DNA of 64,000 nt from Poecilobothrus nobilitatus (Eukaryota > Arthropoda > Insecta > Diptera > Dolichopodidae), in NCBI GenBank assembly GCA_947095535.1, contig OX352772.1:108894903-108958902 (forward strand), given 5' to 3'. The notes under the pieces were generated by a model that saw nothing but the letters and a program-made list of their open reading frames with translations, searched no databases and was not told where the DNA came from. How positions within the stretch are numbered: the first letter of the stretch is position 1; every line of letters begins with the position of its first letter. Below, piece after piece: positions 1-12,456 of the stretch. A program made the position numbers and the translations under genes.

Positions 1-831
1 AAATGTAAGTTGCACATAATTGTTTTAACTGAAATTTGGTTAAATGAGAATGAAAATAAATTTTTCAATCCCCCTGAATATAATTACTATTTGTCAAATC
101 GGGAAGACTCTTATGGTGGTGTTGCAATATACATACACAACAGTATTGATAGCTCCTTGGCTTTTCAAGAGGAATATGGTAAATCCAACATTCTAATCGT
201 AAAGTTATTGAAAGAAAACATGAATATAATAGGAACATATAGATCACACGAAACAAAAAGAGTAGATTTTATAAAAAAACTTAATCAAATTACGCTTCTA
301 TTTAACAATTCAATATTATTAGGTGACTTTAATATCAATCCACTGGAAGAACATAATATACACGTAAAAAATTAGATTACTACTCTCCTTTCTAATGGAT
401 TTACAATATGTAATCGTAAATCAGAGAGATATGCAACCAGAAAAGGAATAACTTCTAATACTGTTATAGATCATTTGATAACGGATTTATGTAAATACGA
501 ATATTTCTTTCATCTCTTGAATATATATCTTTCAGATCATCAATTACTTCTAGTTAATCTAAATAAAAAACCGAGCCAAAAACCTCAAACCAATATTAAA
601 ACAATTTTAAACTATGAAAATATAGCTAGGCATTCAATTAAGTCAAAATTTAATTCTTATTCTAATTTGGATGAAATCGTTTCTGAATTAAGCTCTATAA
701 TTCTGCAAAATACACAAAGAATTCCATTGAGTAGTAAAAAAGCAAAATTTTGTTGGATGACCAACGATATTATAAATGAAATTAAAATTCGAGATTCGTA
801 TTTTAAATACAAAAAAAAAATATCCGCATGA
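1..831 (+). pseudogene. L-A copy 1 ORF2, APE endonuclease part
   Basis: This would be the apurinic-type endonuclease that nicks target DNA to prime reverse transcription. The catalytic-style words VLTEIWL (near 22-42) and GDFNIN (near 322-340) are present, with GGVAIY and YRSHE between them. A stop at 373-375 interrupts the frame, which then continues through the SDHQ word (about 532-543), the usual end of this domain. A frameshift near 800-820, in an A-run, separates it from the next part. The closest intact-looking relative in the window is the endonuclease at 54459-55457. Confidence 0.85.
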
Positions 832-2702
832 CTCACATATTACCGAATTATATACCAAAAGTAAAATTGAAGTTAAACGCATGATTACCCAAGCCAAAAA
901 AACATTTTACTCGGATGAGATTGCTCGGAATCCAAATGATAATAAACGATTATGGAAATTATATAAAAAAGTTTTGTACAATAAAGACAATTTGAGTTCC
1001 AATTCGCAAATAAAATCTCTTTCTTATAATAATAGCACTATCAATAATGAACTTAAAATCGCTGAAATTGTAAATAATTATTTTATTAATGTAACACAAG
1101 AACTCAATATTGATAGTTCACAACTAGATCCAATCTACCTCGACAACTTTTAATACAATCTATATGAAAACTTTAATTTATATCAAACTAATAATCAAGA
1201 AATTCTTGAAACAATTTCGAAACTAAAGCCTAATGCCACGACTGGATTTGATAATATTTTCACAAAATTTATTAAAAAGTGCGAACTTCAATTAACTGCT
1301 TTCATAGTAAAATTTATCAATCACGCTTTTCAAACATCTGTTTTTCCACAATCGCTCAAAACAATTGCAATTGTGACTCCAATCTTCAAAAGTGGAAAAG
1401 CCGAATTATGTTCCAATTATCGTCCAATTTCAGTTTTATCGTCCTTTTCTAAAATTTTTGAAATAATAATTAAAAACAGACTTCAAATTTTCCTATATAA
1501 CAATCCAATTTTAAGTAAGGAACAATATGGCTTTGAGAAAAACTCAAATACAACTGCTTCGTCGTGTTAATCTAACTGATTTTATTTCAAGAGGAATAGA
1601 TTCTAAAAGAATTATTGCTTGTGTATTCCTTGATCTGCAAAAAGCCTTTGATTGTGTGGATCATGAAATTTTACTCTTAAAACTATCAAAATTAAATTTA
1701 AACAATCACCAATTAAATTTTTTTAAATCTTATCTTTCTAACAGACACCAGGTTGTTAAGATAAATTGTGTGCAAAGTCAAGCGAAAATTACTTCCAAAG
1801 GTGTTTCACAAGGATCCATATTAGGTCCAGATCTTTTTAAAGACTATATCAAGGATATCTGCTTTTTGAGTTTAAAAGGAATTCTTCAACTCTACTTGGA
1901 TGATGCTCTGCTTAAATATAGTGAACAAAATCAGGATGACCTAATAAACTCAATAACCGAAGATTTAGAAAAAATTAAAATTTGGCTTGAGAAAAATCGA
2001 CTACTTTTGAATGTTAAAAAGACTAAAATAATTCTATTTAGTAATAAAAAAATCTCTAATTTCACAATATCTTATAATAACATCCCTATTGAGGTCGTAA
2101 AATCATTTAATTACTTAGATCTAATAATTGATAATAAGCTAAAATGGACTGACCATATTGAGTATATCATAAAAAAAATTAGCCCATATATCTTCATCTT
2201 AAAACGGATGCGAAACTACTTTTCAAATAGCGCTTTAAATACAATCTATTCACCATATATTATATCACATTTAGCTTATTTAAATTCGGTATGGAGTAGT
2301 GCGCCTATGTTTATGATGAATAAATTAGATGTATTAAATAAGAAAGCAATTAAAACTATAAAAAGATACCCTTTGCTTCATCCAACTCATATGTTATACT
2401 CAGAAAAGTATCTAAGTCTTACAAATATATGTAAACGGGAAACGTATATTCTAAGTTTTAAAATTATTAATTATCTAACGAAACACAATTTTAATTTAAA
2501 TAGAGTAATTGATGTACATAATCATAATACCAGGAACAAATCTAGTTTCTATCTTTCACTTTTCAGAACAGATAAACAAAGAAATAATTGTTTATATAAT
2601 AGTTTAAAGGCTTTTAATGAGTTACCAAGCGAGCTAAAATCAATAACAATTTTGAGTATTTTCAAAAAAAAAATAAAAAAATTTATATTACTTAACAACT
2701 AA
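776..2702 (+). pseudogene. L-A copy 1 ORF2, reverse transcriptase and C-terminus
   Basis: The reverse transcriptase runs in two frames. The first (776-1570) holds the linker and the NYRPISVL finger motif and has a stop at 1151-1153. A frameshift near 1540-1560 leads into the second frame (1527-2702). That frame holds the palm word FLDLQKAFDCVDHE, the SQGSILGP motif and a catalytic box reading YLDD (1893-1904) in place of the usual YADD. The C-terminal region carries HNHNTRNKSS and ends in a lysine-rich tail. The aspartates of the catalytic box survive, but the lesions rule out one continuous protein. Confidence 0.88.
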
Positions 2703-3533
2703 AAACAAACTACTAATAACCATCTAACCTTTTTTTTAAGTAGATACTTGTGCAGAAAACTTTGTATTTTAAATTTTGAAAACCAGATACACGGTAAGAT
2801 TAAAACTAAGTATGATTAAAACTAAAATTGAAAAGAAAACAAAATGTAAATTGATAATGTAAATCTAATTTGTAAATATTGATAATGTTTAAACTTTTCC
2901 ATTATTTATAATTATTTAATTTATAATTAATTTTTTTTAATTTATATTTGTTTAATTTATAATTTAATTTTTTTTCTTTTTTTATAATTTTTTCTTTATA
3001 TAAAAATAAAAAAAAAAAAAAAAACCAAAAACACTTTGTGCACTTAAAATTTAAAACTTAACTTTAATAAATTATTAATTATATGGCCATACAGCTTTTG
3101 GTAAGGACTTAAACATTTTAATCAAAGAAAAAAAAAAAAAATTTATTAATACTTGTAAAATATACAACTGAATTAATTAATAATAAAGAAAAAAAAAAAC
3201 TTTACAAGGGCATGCAATGCCCTTGCAAAGTGATGGGCCCTTTTCCTTTCGGATGTGGGCCAATGACAAAGTACATTTTATTGATTTTACAGGTTTTATA
3301 GTTTCATAGAATTAAGTTTTTAAATTCTAAAACAAAAAACTAAATACCAAAAAAAAAAAACTTTACATTATTATTTGCTAATTTAATAACTATTTTTAAC
3401 ACCTAACAAAAATGTGTTCTAATAATTGGATTCCATAACAATTAAAGAAAATTAAAAAAGTAATAGCATAGTCGGTATATACTGTATATCTCATTCTATA
3501 GTATCGTATGTCGTATAATATTAATAAATAATA
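2703..3533. other. Gene-free AT-rich stretch: LINE 3' UTR and low-complexity DNA
   Basis: The first 320 bp are the 3' UTR and A-tail of the L-A copy. The rest is AT-rich with several A-runs. The one local structure is the hairpin at 3200-3230. I see no coding sequence. Confidence 0.6.
3200..3230. repeat. Hairpin, 9-bp perfect stem (13 pairs with one mismatch)
   Basis: CAAGGGCAT (3205-3213) pairs with ATGCCCTTG (3217-3225) across a 3-nt loop. After one mismatch, CTTT (3200-3203) pairs with AAAG (3227-3230). It directly follows AATAAAG and an A-run, so it may mark a boundary with other repeat DNA. Function unknown. Confidence 0.6.
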
Positions 3534-3746
3534 TTAGTTAGATTTGTTTCTAGTAATATTATGAAAGTCTATGTTTCGATTTAGAAGGAAATTATGTTTA
3601 ATTTTGTTGTTTACTTTACCTAATTCTTTAGTTACTATTTTGAATACTATTAGGTACAATTCACGCTTCCATAAGTTATCAAGGCTTATATACTGATTCG
3701 TACATATACCAGGTGTGTAGAAAATCGTTCGTTCGTTATGCACCAT
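3534..3746 (-). pseudogene. L-A LINE fragment (ORF2 C-terminal region)
   Basis: A 70-residue reading frame matches the stretch just before the C-terminus of L-A ORF2. It has YISLDNLWKRELY, then KHNFLLNRNIDFHN and ends in TRNKSN, aligning with the equivalent region at about 2400-2550 and 57090-57240. It is truncated at both ends and has one residue missing in the HNHNTRN word. It can only be an isolated remnant in reverse orientation. Confidence 0.8.
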
Positions 3747-4640
3747 AAAGGATTTGAATAACTTAAATTTAAAGAAATGTAAGAAGAATATGTTATAACT
3801 ATAATATATCTTTGCTAAACAATTTTCTTAATTTCCTTCGATTAGAATTTCTTTCCATATGGAGATATTGTCTTAAAATAACATGATCAGTGTGTGAATA
3901 CTATTTTAGCTAAAGGACTAAATAGTCTAATGAACTATAAGTCTAGAAAATAAAGACCTAAATAGTTTATTTCAAAAATTTTTGAAAAGATAACCTGTTT
4001 CATGTTAAAGTTTCCCAAATTTTACTCTTAAATAATATAATTTTGGTTTCTTTTATGCTCATTTAAAGTTTGTTTTCTTCAGCCATTTCTCCATAATACT
4101 AAATCAGATAAAATTGCGCTTTTCAACCTGTGGTTGTTCTATTTATTGCAGATTTAATTACTGTATAGTCTGCGTAATGTTACAAACTTCCGCTAATGCT
4201 AGACGGACATTTGGGCTTAGCGGTCAGTCAAAATTATTATTTGCATAACAGTGGAAGTCAGGTAAGAGGATTTCCATGAATCTGGCAAAATGCCTGCTGA
4301 AAGTGTTTTATTAAAATGAAATGAATTTATTTATTTATTATATTTAAAAAAAACTTTTAATATAAAAGAAAACAACAATATTAATTTAATATTTGTTAAG
4401 TATTATAATTTCTAAAAATTTTTAAAATTTTGCTTAATAAATTCAGGTATTGCTCTTATAAATCGGCCACGTTTGATTCCACTTTGATTGAATTTGGTAG
4501 ATGGTTAAAACTTTGCATTAAGGAGTTTTGTGTTGAAATGTTATTAAATTTTTGCAGTCTAAAATCATTTGTATTTCTTAGACTATACGGCTGAACGTCA
4601 CTGACGTACTGGAGGTTTCTAACCAAATATACAGAAAAGA
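3747..4640. other. Gene-free AT-rich stretch
   Basis: No coding or structured feature is recognised. Short TTTA runs occur near 4323-4345. The part near 4180-4310 is less AT-rich and could be an unidentified interspersed repeat. Confidence 0.4.
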
Positions 4641-4959
4641 GATTACATTTTATTTATTTATTATAACTAAAACAAGATTTTTATAAAAAAATCTTACGGC
4701 TAAAACTTAATAATAACATGATATATAGTAAATAAAAAAATAAATAAATAAATTACGATAAATTAAATACATTAACTTATATGGTAAATTACAAACTGCT
4801 TACAAAGCGAAAACACAGTTAGAATTTAGTTAATATAACTCATTTAGGTAAAAATAAATCATTTGTACAATATGTAATGTAATATAATATTATGAAATTA
4901 AAAATTATTGTGTAAGGTTATAACAAACTTTTGTATTAATTTTTGGTTGAAAGTGTTTC

Positions 4960-6660
4960 TTGATATTTATGTTGAAAAAAGATTACTGTGAATTGTAATT
5001 GTTGAATGTAATACAACATCTGTTAATTGGTTAATTTCTTCCATAGTAAGTTCTATGAATATTTTCAATCAAATACTTAGTGCTTCGTGTAACTCTAATT
5101 TCATTGTTTAATTTAAATCTATCTATCAAAAACTGTACGTCAATATTTTTATTCAAAACGTCAAAAGTAAAACAGGATGAAAGTATCTGTCTCGTGAAGG
5201 TAAAGTTAACATATTCCATAAATTTAATATTACATTATAATTAGGTAGAATTGAATAGTCAATAGGATTCTATTGATTTCTCAAAGCATATAATAGGAAT
5301 TGTTTTTGAACAGATTCTATTCTGTCGAAATGTATTTGAAATGCAGGATTCCTTTCTATCTATTCTATCTTCTATCTATATTCTATATTTGGATGGATTC
5401 TATTCTATCTATTCAAAAATAGATCGTACTAAAGAACAGTAAAGAGTTTTTGTCACCGCTAAGTTACTGAAGTCTTTAGCTCTTCTTTTAATCAATCCTA
5501 ACATTTTATTTGTCTTGGAAATTATATGCTCATAGAGAAGATGGAAATTAAGCTTATCATCCAAAATAACCCCTAGATCAGTCATACTATGTACTCTTTC
5601 TAGAGTTATCAATAGAATAATCGAATAAAATAATAGATCTTTTCCGTGTAAAACTTATAGCCTTGCACTTCTGAATGTTCAGCTCTAACTTGTTGGAAAA
5701 GCACCATTCTTGTAAAGAATGAAGGTTTGACTGAAGTAATGTAACATCAAAAATATTTCTGAAAATGTGGTAAATTTTAAGATCGTCAGCAAATGCAGTA
5801 TGTGATACACCCACTAGTTTGGCCGAAAGGTCTGAAATTAATATATTAAACAGGAGTGGACTTAAATGGCTACCTTGTGGTACTCCTGAAGTAACATTAA
5901 TTGTGTTCCATAAAAACTTTGGAATTTAATATTTTGAGTTCTATTTGTTAGGTAAGAGTACAGCCATGTAAGAAATGTACCCGAAATACCTATAAAATGC
6001 TTTATTAAAATCCATGTAAATAGCATCAACTTGGTGCCCATTTTCCATTTCATTAAGGATTTCAGATGTATAAACCAAAATGTTTGTTGAGGTAGAACGA
6101 CCTTCTTAGAAACCATGTTGCTGTTCATTTAATTTTGTGTTTATGATAGGTGTAAGTTTGTTTACGACCTTACTTAGGAATAGTCGATAAAATAGCTATC
6201 CCATGGTAGTTTTCGACGTATGCCTTGTCGCCCTTCTTGTGGATGGGGATGAAATAAGACGATTTCCAAGCATATGGAAAAACACCTGGGAAAAGCATTT
6301 TATTAAAAATGAGATGAAGCGGATAAGTCATATAACTGACACTATTGTATAAAAAAGTCGGCGGGATTAAGTCAGGTCCTGAATCTTTTTTAGTATCGAT
6401 GTTAATGATTGAGTCAAATATTTCATTTTCAGTGAGATATAAATCCGTAATAATTGAATTTAAGTTATTTGTTCGATTTGAAAGATAAAAATTTATTGAA
6501 GAATCTTGTGGACGATAAACTTTTTGAAAACAATCAGCAAATAAATTACAGATTACATTAAGACGAGAAGAGGAAGTGTTGTCTTTCGACATTGAGTTTG
6601 GTTAACCGTAACTTTTACGCTTAATATTTATAAAGTCAAAAAATTTTTTTGGATCTGAAT
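4960..6660 (-). pseudogene. L-B copy 1 ORF2, reverse transcriptase and C-terminus
   Basis: The frame at 6170-6592 holds the linker and early fingers (KKDSGPDLIPP, then WKSSYFIPIHKKGD). Palm sequence around 5860-6130 is frameshifted. The catalytic box reads FADD (5782-5793), within AFADDLKIYHIF. The thumb has LNIQKCKAISFTR, and the next frame (5409-5612) has DLGVILDDKLNF and YCSLVRS. The C-terminal piece (5031-5219) ends in RTYYGRN and continues past a stop with PINRCCITFN. A TCTAT-type microsatellite sits near 5350-5420. Multiple breaks make it non-functional. Confidence 0.85.
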
Positions 6661-7169
6661 TTAATTTATTGCTGATATTGGTGACATAATTATCACCAAA
6701 TAGCATAACATAGGTATGCTATGTTAGATTTATATTTGAATTCAAATGCAAGATCGTTGTGCATATTCAACAAATTGATATTAGACCACTTTGATAATTT
6801 GATTTTTTTGTACAATTTGTTGCGTTGGTTACGCTATGTCATAAGTTTTCTATCGAGCCAAGGTTCTGTTGTCTTGCTTTTTTTACGAATTTTTGACACA
6901 AAGAAGTTTATTATCTCAAAAATTTCAACATAAAAGATAGATATTAATAAATTTCAGCTCATCCCAATTGATGACTGATAAAGCATTGTTGTATCATAAT
7001 CAGTGTTAAAAAAGTCATATACAATATTATTATTGTACGATTTAGTGTAAAGTGATATAGAAGTAGTGATTTCGAAGATGACTGCGTTATGATGAGAGGT
7101 GTTAGTGAAAAGGTTTACTGCATCATCAGCGAACTTTACTACTACGCTATCATATGCATTTGAAATCAT

Positions 7170-8330
7170 AGAATGTGTACTAATAAGTTCGAAATCTATT
7201 TTATTTATTTACTTAAAGTTAATTGGTAGTAACAAATTATCAGAGTCGTCGAGAATAAAAGAAGGAGAAGGACGATTAAAATCCCCAAAAATAAAAATAG
7301 AATCATCGTCATTCATATTTGATAATATATTGTGATATAATATATTACAAAATTCATTATATGAGGAATTGTCAGAATTAGGAGGGAAGTAAACTATTCC
7401 AAGGTATAAAAAGTATTTACCTAAGTTTACTTTAATAAATTGGTGGTCGAAAGAATTACAAGTACTAGTGGTTAGTCCTATACTAGATATGTCATTTTTG
7501 ACTGCAAGTAGAACACCACCTTCTCCAGAACAATTTGTAGTCAGGTAGTCTCTATCTTTTCTATACATAGCCCAATTGCTGTCTAATATTTCTTCATTTG
7601 AAAACGAATCATTTAGCCAAGTTTCAGTAGCAGCTAACACACTGATATCATATGACTCAGCATCTATAAATAATTTTTTTAGCTTACCTCTTATGCCACT
7701 ACAATTGTGATAATAAACTTTAATATTATTACAAGAATTAATGGTATTATTATTATTTATATTATTATTAATTGTATTAAAATTAGACAATGATATTAAA
7801 TTTGAATTTGTATAAGAAATGGTATTGAGATTTAAAGCTGAATTATTACTTGGAGCTGAGCCGAAAAAACTTGTTGTAGTTCTCACAAGATTGGTATAGG
7901 TGATTGTAGTAGTTACAATTGCAGTAATTACGGAAGCTCTAAGATCTGCTACAATCTGTTTCTGGGTAAAACCAATATTTTTATGATACTTAAAATAAAG
8001 ACTACACAATTTTTTATGGTTTGGTGGTAAACCTTCATTATGTATTAGCACAAGTAAGCTAGTTCTCCTTTTACCCTCAATGACACAATTGTAAGAATCG
8101 TTATGTAAATATGCAAGGAATAATCTTACATAGTTTAGAATTTTTTCATCTCCAAATATAGAAAGTGCATTAGTGCAGTCCTCGGTTAGAGATTATTGTG
8201 TTATTCTAACAATTGGTGGTAATGCCGGGTTTAGTTCGATTTGTTTTTTTATTCTGTTATTATTATTATTGTTATTATTATCATCATTATTGCTATTATA
8301 ATTATTATATATTATATTATTTAAACACAA
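7170..8330 (-). pseudogene. L-B copy 1: N-terminal module plus APE endonuclease
   Basis: The upstream part (8330 to about 7930) encodes an Asn-rich tract, then LNPALPPIVRIT, a stop, and a conserved block with LIHNEGLPPNHKKL and YFKYHKNIGFT. This block runs in frame, through a second Asn-rich linker, into the endonuclease (NIKVYYHNCSGIRG, then TETWLNDSF, GGVLLAV and FGDFNRPSP). The uninterrupted frame covers 7209-8051. The joined layout suggests an ORF1-type module either fused to ORF2 or lying just upstream. The same block recurs at 13042-13410. I do not recognise the block as a named domain. Confidence 0.75.
8262..8320. repeat. ATT/AAT trinucleotide run inside LINE coding sequence
   Basis: On the minus strand, in the frame of the L-B N-terminal module, this run reads as an Asn-rich segment leading into RIKKQIELNPALPP. 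The second L-B copy has a much longer run at the same relative place (13385-13530). The run therefore appears to be part of the element rather than a random microsatellite. Confidence 0.6.
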
Positions 8331-8363
8331 AAATTAATACTTGAAAAGAGTCTTCTTCTACAG

Positions 8364-8960
8364 TCATCTACAGTCATCCAGTTCAAACTTTCCTGTAGAA
8401 CAGTCATCCTGTTCAAACATCTGTAGTACATGGGTGTATCTATTACATTTAAGGATAACTCTCATACCCTTGTTTTGTAAAACTTGAAGCCTCGACTTTA
8501 TTACTGCTGAACAAGAAAAAAAAATTGTCGAGCAATAATCAAAGTGTGGTAACACTAGCGCGTTATATAACATCAATGCTGTTGATTTGCTCAGACTATT
8601 TCTTAGTCTTCTTAGGAAGTCTGTCTTTTTTGAAATTTTTGCACAAATTTTATTAAAGTGGTGCTTAAAGTTCAATTTGTTGCCTATGATGACTTCAAAG
8701 TATTTCATATATGGTACAACTTCAATTTTCTCTCGATTGATATTTAAATTAATGTCTTATGTTGAATTCATAATAATACTTTTAGTTTTTGTTATATTTA
8801 ATCTTAGTTTATTCATATTTAACTAGCTGTAAATGCTCTGCATATCTTGATTTAGTTTAAAAGTTAATTCAGGTACAATTCTTCCAGTAACATAAATTAA
8901 ACAGTCATCAGTGAACAATGCAATTTTACAATAACTCCCAAACTCCCATCCGAACCTGAT
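8364..8960 (-). pseudogene. L-E LINE fragment: reverse transcriptase palm end and thumb
   Basis: Going down the minus strand, the catalytic box is degraded to FTDD (8904-8915) within LFTDDCLIYVTG. It is followed by MNKLRLNITKTKS, MKYFEVIIGNKLNF, then LPHFDYCSTIFF and LQVLQNKGMRVIL (8364-8708). These are the successive landmarks after the active site in Jockey-type LINEs. The copy starts abruptly at the active site and ends with a small duplication (the CAGTCATC word repeats near 8361-8410). It differs clearly from the L-A and L-B proteins, so it is a separate family. Confidence 0.78.
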
Positions 8961-9256
8961 ATGTGTGTGTTCGGCCTGATATATAAGATTCAAACCAGTT
9001 GTATTTTTTTTTTTTTATTTTTTTTTATTAGTTTAATTCTTTATTCTCCTTCAAAAATATACATAAGATATTTCTTAATACTAAATTATATAATTTAATT
9101 AATTTCGTTTTCATTTGTATTTTAATTTATCTTTTTTTTTATCTTTATTTTTTATTAAATATGTAAGAGAATAGTTTAGGAGACTTTATATAACTAAGTT
9201 ATAGTGGTAAGTGCCACATAGGTACTTTAAATCAAAATTTCTTTTAAAATTAATTA
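8961..9256. other. Gene-free T-rich stretch between LINE remnants
   Basis: It holds T-runs (9005-9030 and nearby) that may be the poly(A) side of a minus-strand element. Nothing else is recognised. Confidence 0.4.
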
Positions 9257-10075
9257 TTAGTTGTATTCCTTCTCATGGATCCCATATTGTTTTAATTTGT
9301 CCAATAATATGCAGCGATCGATGCTTTCAAAGGCCCGCCTAAAATAGAGATTAACTATTATCAAAATGTCTCCATTGTCTGTAATCTTCTTCCACTGAAA
9401 CGTTATCCAATTTAAAGCAGTCTCACAAGAGAAACCTTTACGAAAACCAGATTGTTCTTGTACTAGAATGTTATTCTGTTGGATGTAAGTTTCTAGTTGT
9501 TCACTTATAATTTTTCGCAATATGTTTTCATACAAGGGTAACATGTTAATTGGCCATAGATATTCAACCTTATATGAATTCTTTAATTTTGGCATAGGTA
9601 CAATAACCGACTGTTCCCAACTTTCTGGAAATGCTCCAGTTTCTATTGATTTATTTATAAATTGCAATAAGGCAGGACCAACGTTTTCGAAAGAATCTAA
9701 TAGCATGTAAGTTTTTAAGTTGTTATAATCTTTTTTTTTATTCATACTTTTAATAATATATTTTAGCAATTTTACTAATCTGCTTTTTACTGGGTTAATT
9801 ACAGGCACATATGGTACTGGGTTAATTACAGACACATACATTATCTCCCTGGTCTCCTATCCTTTTTTATGTCTTCTATACTGTTTCTAAAAACTCAGTT
9901 AATTTCTCTGCAATTTCCATTTTATTATCTATAACTTCATTATTAATATCTACTTCATAAATTACGTTTTCCTCTCTTTTATTTAATACTAGGTTCTTTA
10001 TTGTCTTCCTTAGTGCTTTTTAATTTCTGCAATTACTTCCTGTTTTGTCCTTTACATATATGTCGTTCATTTTTA
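9257..10075 (-). pseudogene. L-C ORF2, linker and N-terminal half of reverse transcriptase
   Basis: The open frame at 9257-9841 reads INKSIETGAFPESWEQS, then VPMPKLK, INMLPLYENILRKI and QSGFRKGFSCETALN, followed by RRAFESIDRCILLDKL. This corresponds to reverse transcriptase blocks 1 to 3. It stops at 9257, before the catalytic YADD box. A 27-bp tandem duplication (TACTGGGTTAATTACAG twice, at about 9788 and 9815) adds a repeated INPV word at the start of the frame. The upstream linker at 9860-10075 is out of frame. Confidence 0.78.
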
Positions 10076-10399
10076 TTACTTCTTGCTATTAGCAAGCTTG
10101 ATTTCCATGCTATATACCGCTCTCATATAACTACTAATTTTTATGCTTTTTAATCTATCTAAATTATTAGTGAACCTATTGTGCATATTATTTGTGTTTG
10201 AAATTAGTTTTGTTACCGGATTTTTTTCAATGGTTACTATTATATTAGTTTGAAAATTCAATGCCATACTACTTATTTCATTCATATGTATAATATCTTG
10301 AAAACTCATTGTATTTAGAATTTCAATGTTCTTTTCTTTGACATACTTACCTTTTTTATTTTGTTTTAACACTACAGTTTTTTGATTTGCTATTTTGAA

Positions 10400-11040
10400 T
10401 TATAATTTGAACAGTTTCGTGGTGTTAATTCGATCACGGTGATTAATTTTATATACTACATTATTGCAATAATTTTTAAACAAGGCATAATCAATTAGAG
10501 ATTTTGAATTTTGTGTGATTCTTCTTGGCTATTTTATTATTTGCTTAAAGCTTTCATCATTTATCCCATTTACCATCTGCCATGATTCTGTTTTTAACAA
10601 ATCTAGATTGAAATAACCCATAATTAGACAATTTATTTCAGGCTCACTATAATTTTTACACCATTCACCAAAAGTATCAATGAATTGCCTATCACCTAAT
10701 TGCCTAATGCTATCAACGAATTCCCTCTATCCAAAACAACATTAACAGCTAAAATCCATATAAAACTAGTTTTAACTACCGATATTATGGTAAATTTAAA
10801 TGTCTTCTTAACATAGATTGCCACTTTTCCCGTATGTCTAGAATGCGAAGTACAATAAACTGCATTATAATTTTTAATTCGGAACTCAGATTCGCACATT
10901 TCTTCCGTTATGTGCGTTTCACTTAATAAAATAATATCCAAATCTTCTTTTTTAAATAAGCAATTCTAGTTCATTAAAATTATTAAGCAGACCAGCTATA
11001 TGCAAGTAGACACACATCAAATATGCATTTTCGGTTGATT
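10400..11040 (-). pseudogene. L-C ORF2, APE endonuclease part
   Basis: The main frame (10696-10941) begins DIILLSETHITEEMC, with the catalytic-style glutamate in SETH, and continues through GKVAIYVKK. In shifted frames it goes on to IMGYFNLDLL, where the usual GDFN word has Tyr for Asp, and to SLIDYALF, near where SDH normally closes the domain. The N-terminal lead-in (AGLLNNFNELELL) is readable around 10960-11010. Loss of the aspartate in GDFN would abolish nicking even without the frameshifts. Confidence 0.7.
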
Positions 11041-12119
11041 GCTAAAATATTTTTTTCTCTTCAACATTCATCTTTCTTCTAAAAACTTCACATCGTTCAC
11101 ATCCCTTGATACTGCATTATGGCAAGTTTTTAAATTTAATTTAAAATCCATATTCATTCTTACACAGTTAATATATTCATATTCACTTATGTTACAGATA
11201 TGGTTTTCATCATAGTCTTTCGCACATTTAGAACAAGATTTTGCAGAAGCAGTAGAATGCTTATTTTGAAGTTGATATCCTAAACTCTTATATCACCCCC
11301 TTATAAATATTTTTGCATAGACTCTACAGTATACCCACCTTAGCCTAAAATTTCCTTCCTTCATAATTTAATTTATTTTTATCTCTGAAAAATACTTTTA
11401 GTTCCACATCACTGTTATTTAAGTGATCGTTTTGAATTTTTAAATTATTTACTACATTACTTTCTTCTATATTTTCACAGATTCCTATTAAACGCACTAG
11501 TGGTTTCCTGAGTTGTACTACATAGATTTTATAGTTATTGTCTAGTGCAGTTTCAGCTGCAACTTTAAATTTGTTGTCAGATGCGTCATCTTCACAAACA
11601 ACAATTAAGGAACCCTTTTTGTACCTTTCATACCTTTTAGTTTAAATTCCCCTGAAATCGTATCAATATTAGGTTTAACAACTGTTTTTGTTTCGCTTGC
11701 ATTTCGTTCATTTTTCGGTTCAATAAAAATGGCTTGTGATTTTTTAAGAATTTCCGAATATGATTCTTTTGATGATTTCCTTTCATTTTAATATTTTAAA
11801 TTTCACTTAACACTTTATTTTTCCCAATATTTAATGTATTAACATCATCTCAAATATTTTTAAGCTCGTTTTCTTGTTTTGGCTGTTTCTTTTCATTCAC
11901 AGCCATTAATATTAATTCTGTTTGATTTATTATATTTCTTTTGTACTCAATGCATTCATCACATACAAATAAAATATTTGCTTTTGTTGTAATTATACCC
12001 ACATCGTACTCAGTTAAATTTATACATTTCGGATGATATAAACAACCGCATAAAACACTACACATAAGGAATATTTCATTTCTAATACCTTTATCGCACT
12101 TTTTACAGTTTAGTGACAT
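11040..12119 (-). pseudogene. L-C ORF1: PHD-type zinc finger and RNA-binding-like protein
   Basis: The first 89 residues start at an ATG at 12119 and form a PHD-type zinc finger: CKKC, then CSVLCGCLYHPKC, then CDEC. A frameshifted middle part follows (KKSQAIFIEPKNERN), then a block with SLIVVCEDDASDNKFK, KIYVVQLRKPLVRLIGI and a charged region. It ends with a Cys-rich stretch (CSKCAKDYDENHIC) like a zinc knuckle. ORF1 proteins of this kind coat LINE RNA. The first frame ends at 11850 and the rest needs frame changes. The domain assignment is by pattern only. Confidence 0.7.
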
Positions 12120-12456
12120 TTTTTCTTATATTATGCTTTTAATTTTTATTTATTCGCTTTAATTTCTTTTTTATAAGTTCCTAAATACATATTTAATATC
12201 AATAATTATAGCGTTTATATCAATTGCTAATTTTTCAAAATTTTATATAAAAAAGAGAGAGGAATTAAGTTTGGTTCAGCTCTTTTTTTGGTATCAAGAT
12301 TAATGATTCAAATACTTCATTTTGAGAAAGCTATTATATCTGATATTATATCTCTAATTAAATTGTAGTTCTTTATTGAACCAGAAATCTCAAAATTATT
12401 GCAAGGTTATTGTGGACGATAAATTTTTTTTTTGAAAACTATCGGCAAATAAATTA

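Larger units (their letters stand above)
1..3024 (+). mobile_element. L-A family LINE, copy 1 (APE-type non-LTR retrotransposon)
   Basis: The span reads as the endonuclease and reverse transcriptase part of a non-LTR retrotransposon, cut on its left by the window edge. The coding part ends at 2702. About 300 bp of very AT-rich 3' UTR follow and end in an A-run at 3008-3024, a plausible poly(A) tail. The same family recurs at 3534-3746 (-), 30670-32840 (-), 50045-52140 (+) and 52140-57850 (+). The protein is closest in style to the CR1/Jockey group of LINEs, but the clade is not settled by eye. No target duplication can be sought because the left end is missing. Confidence 0.85.
4645..8330 (-). 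mobile_element. L-B family LINE, copy 1
   Basis: Read on the minus strand, the order is an N-terminal conserved module, APE endonuclease, linker, reverse transcriptase and C-terminal cysteine-poor region, then a 3' UTR ending in a TAAA/TTTA-type tail near 4647-4663. That order is a normal LINE ORF2. Frameshifts and stops split it into at least five pieces. A second copy, with most of the endonuclease deleted, lies at 12240-13560. The clade is unassigned. The C-terminus has the RTYYGRN word. Confidence 0.82.
9257..12140 (-). mobile_element. L-C family LINE with PHD-finger ORF1, 3' truncated
   Basis: On the minus strand, ORF1 (12119 down to about 11040) is followed by the ORF2 endonuclease (about 11040-10400), a linker and the first half of the reverse transcriptase. 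It stops at 9257, before the catalytic box. The C-terminus and 3' UTR are missing, so this is not an ordinary 5'-truncated LINE insertion but a copy broken afterwards. It directly abuts the second L-B copy at about 12140-12240. Confidence 0.8.
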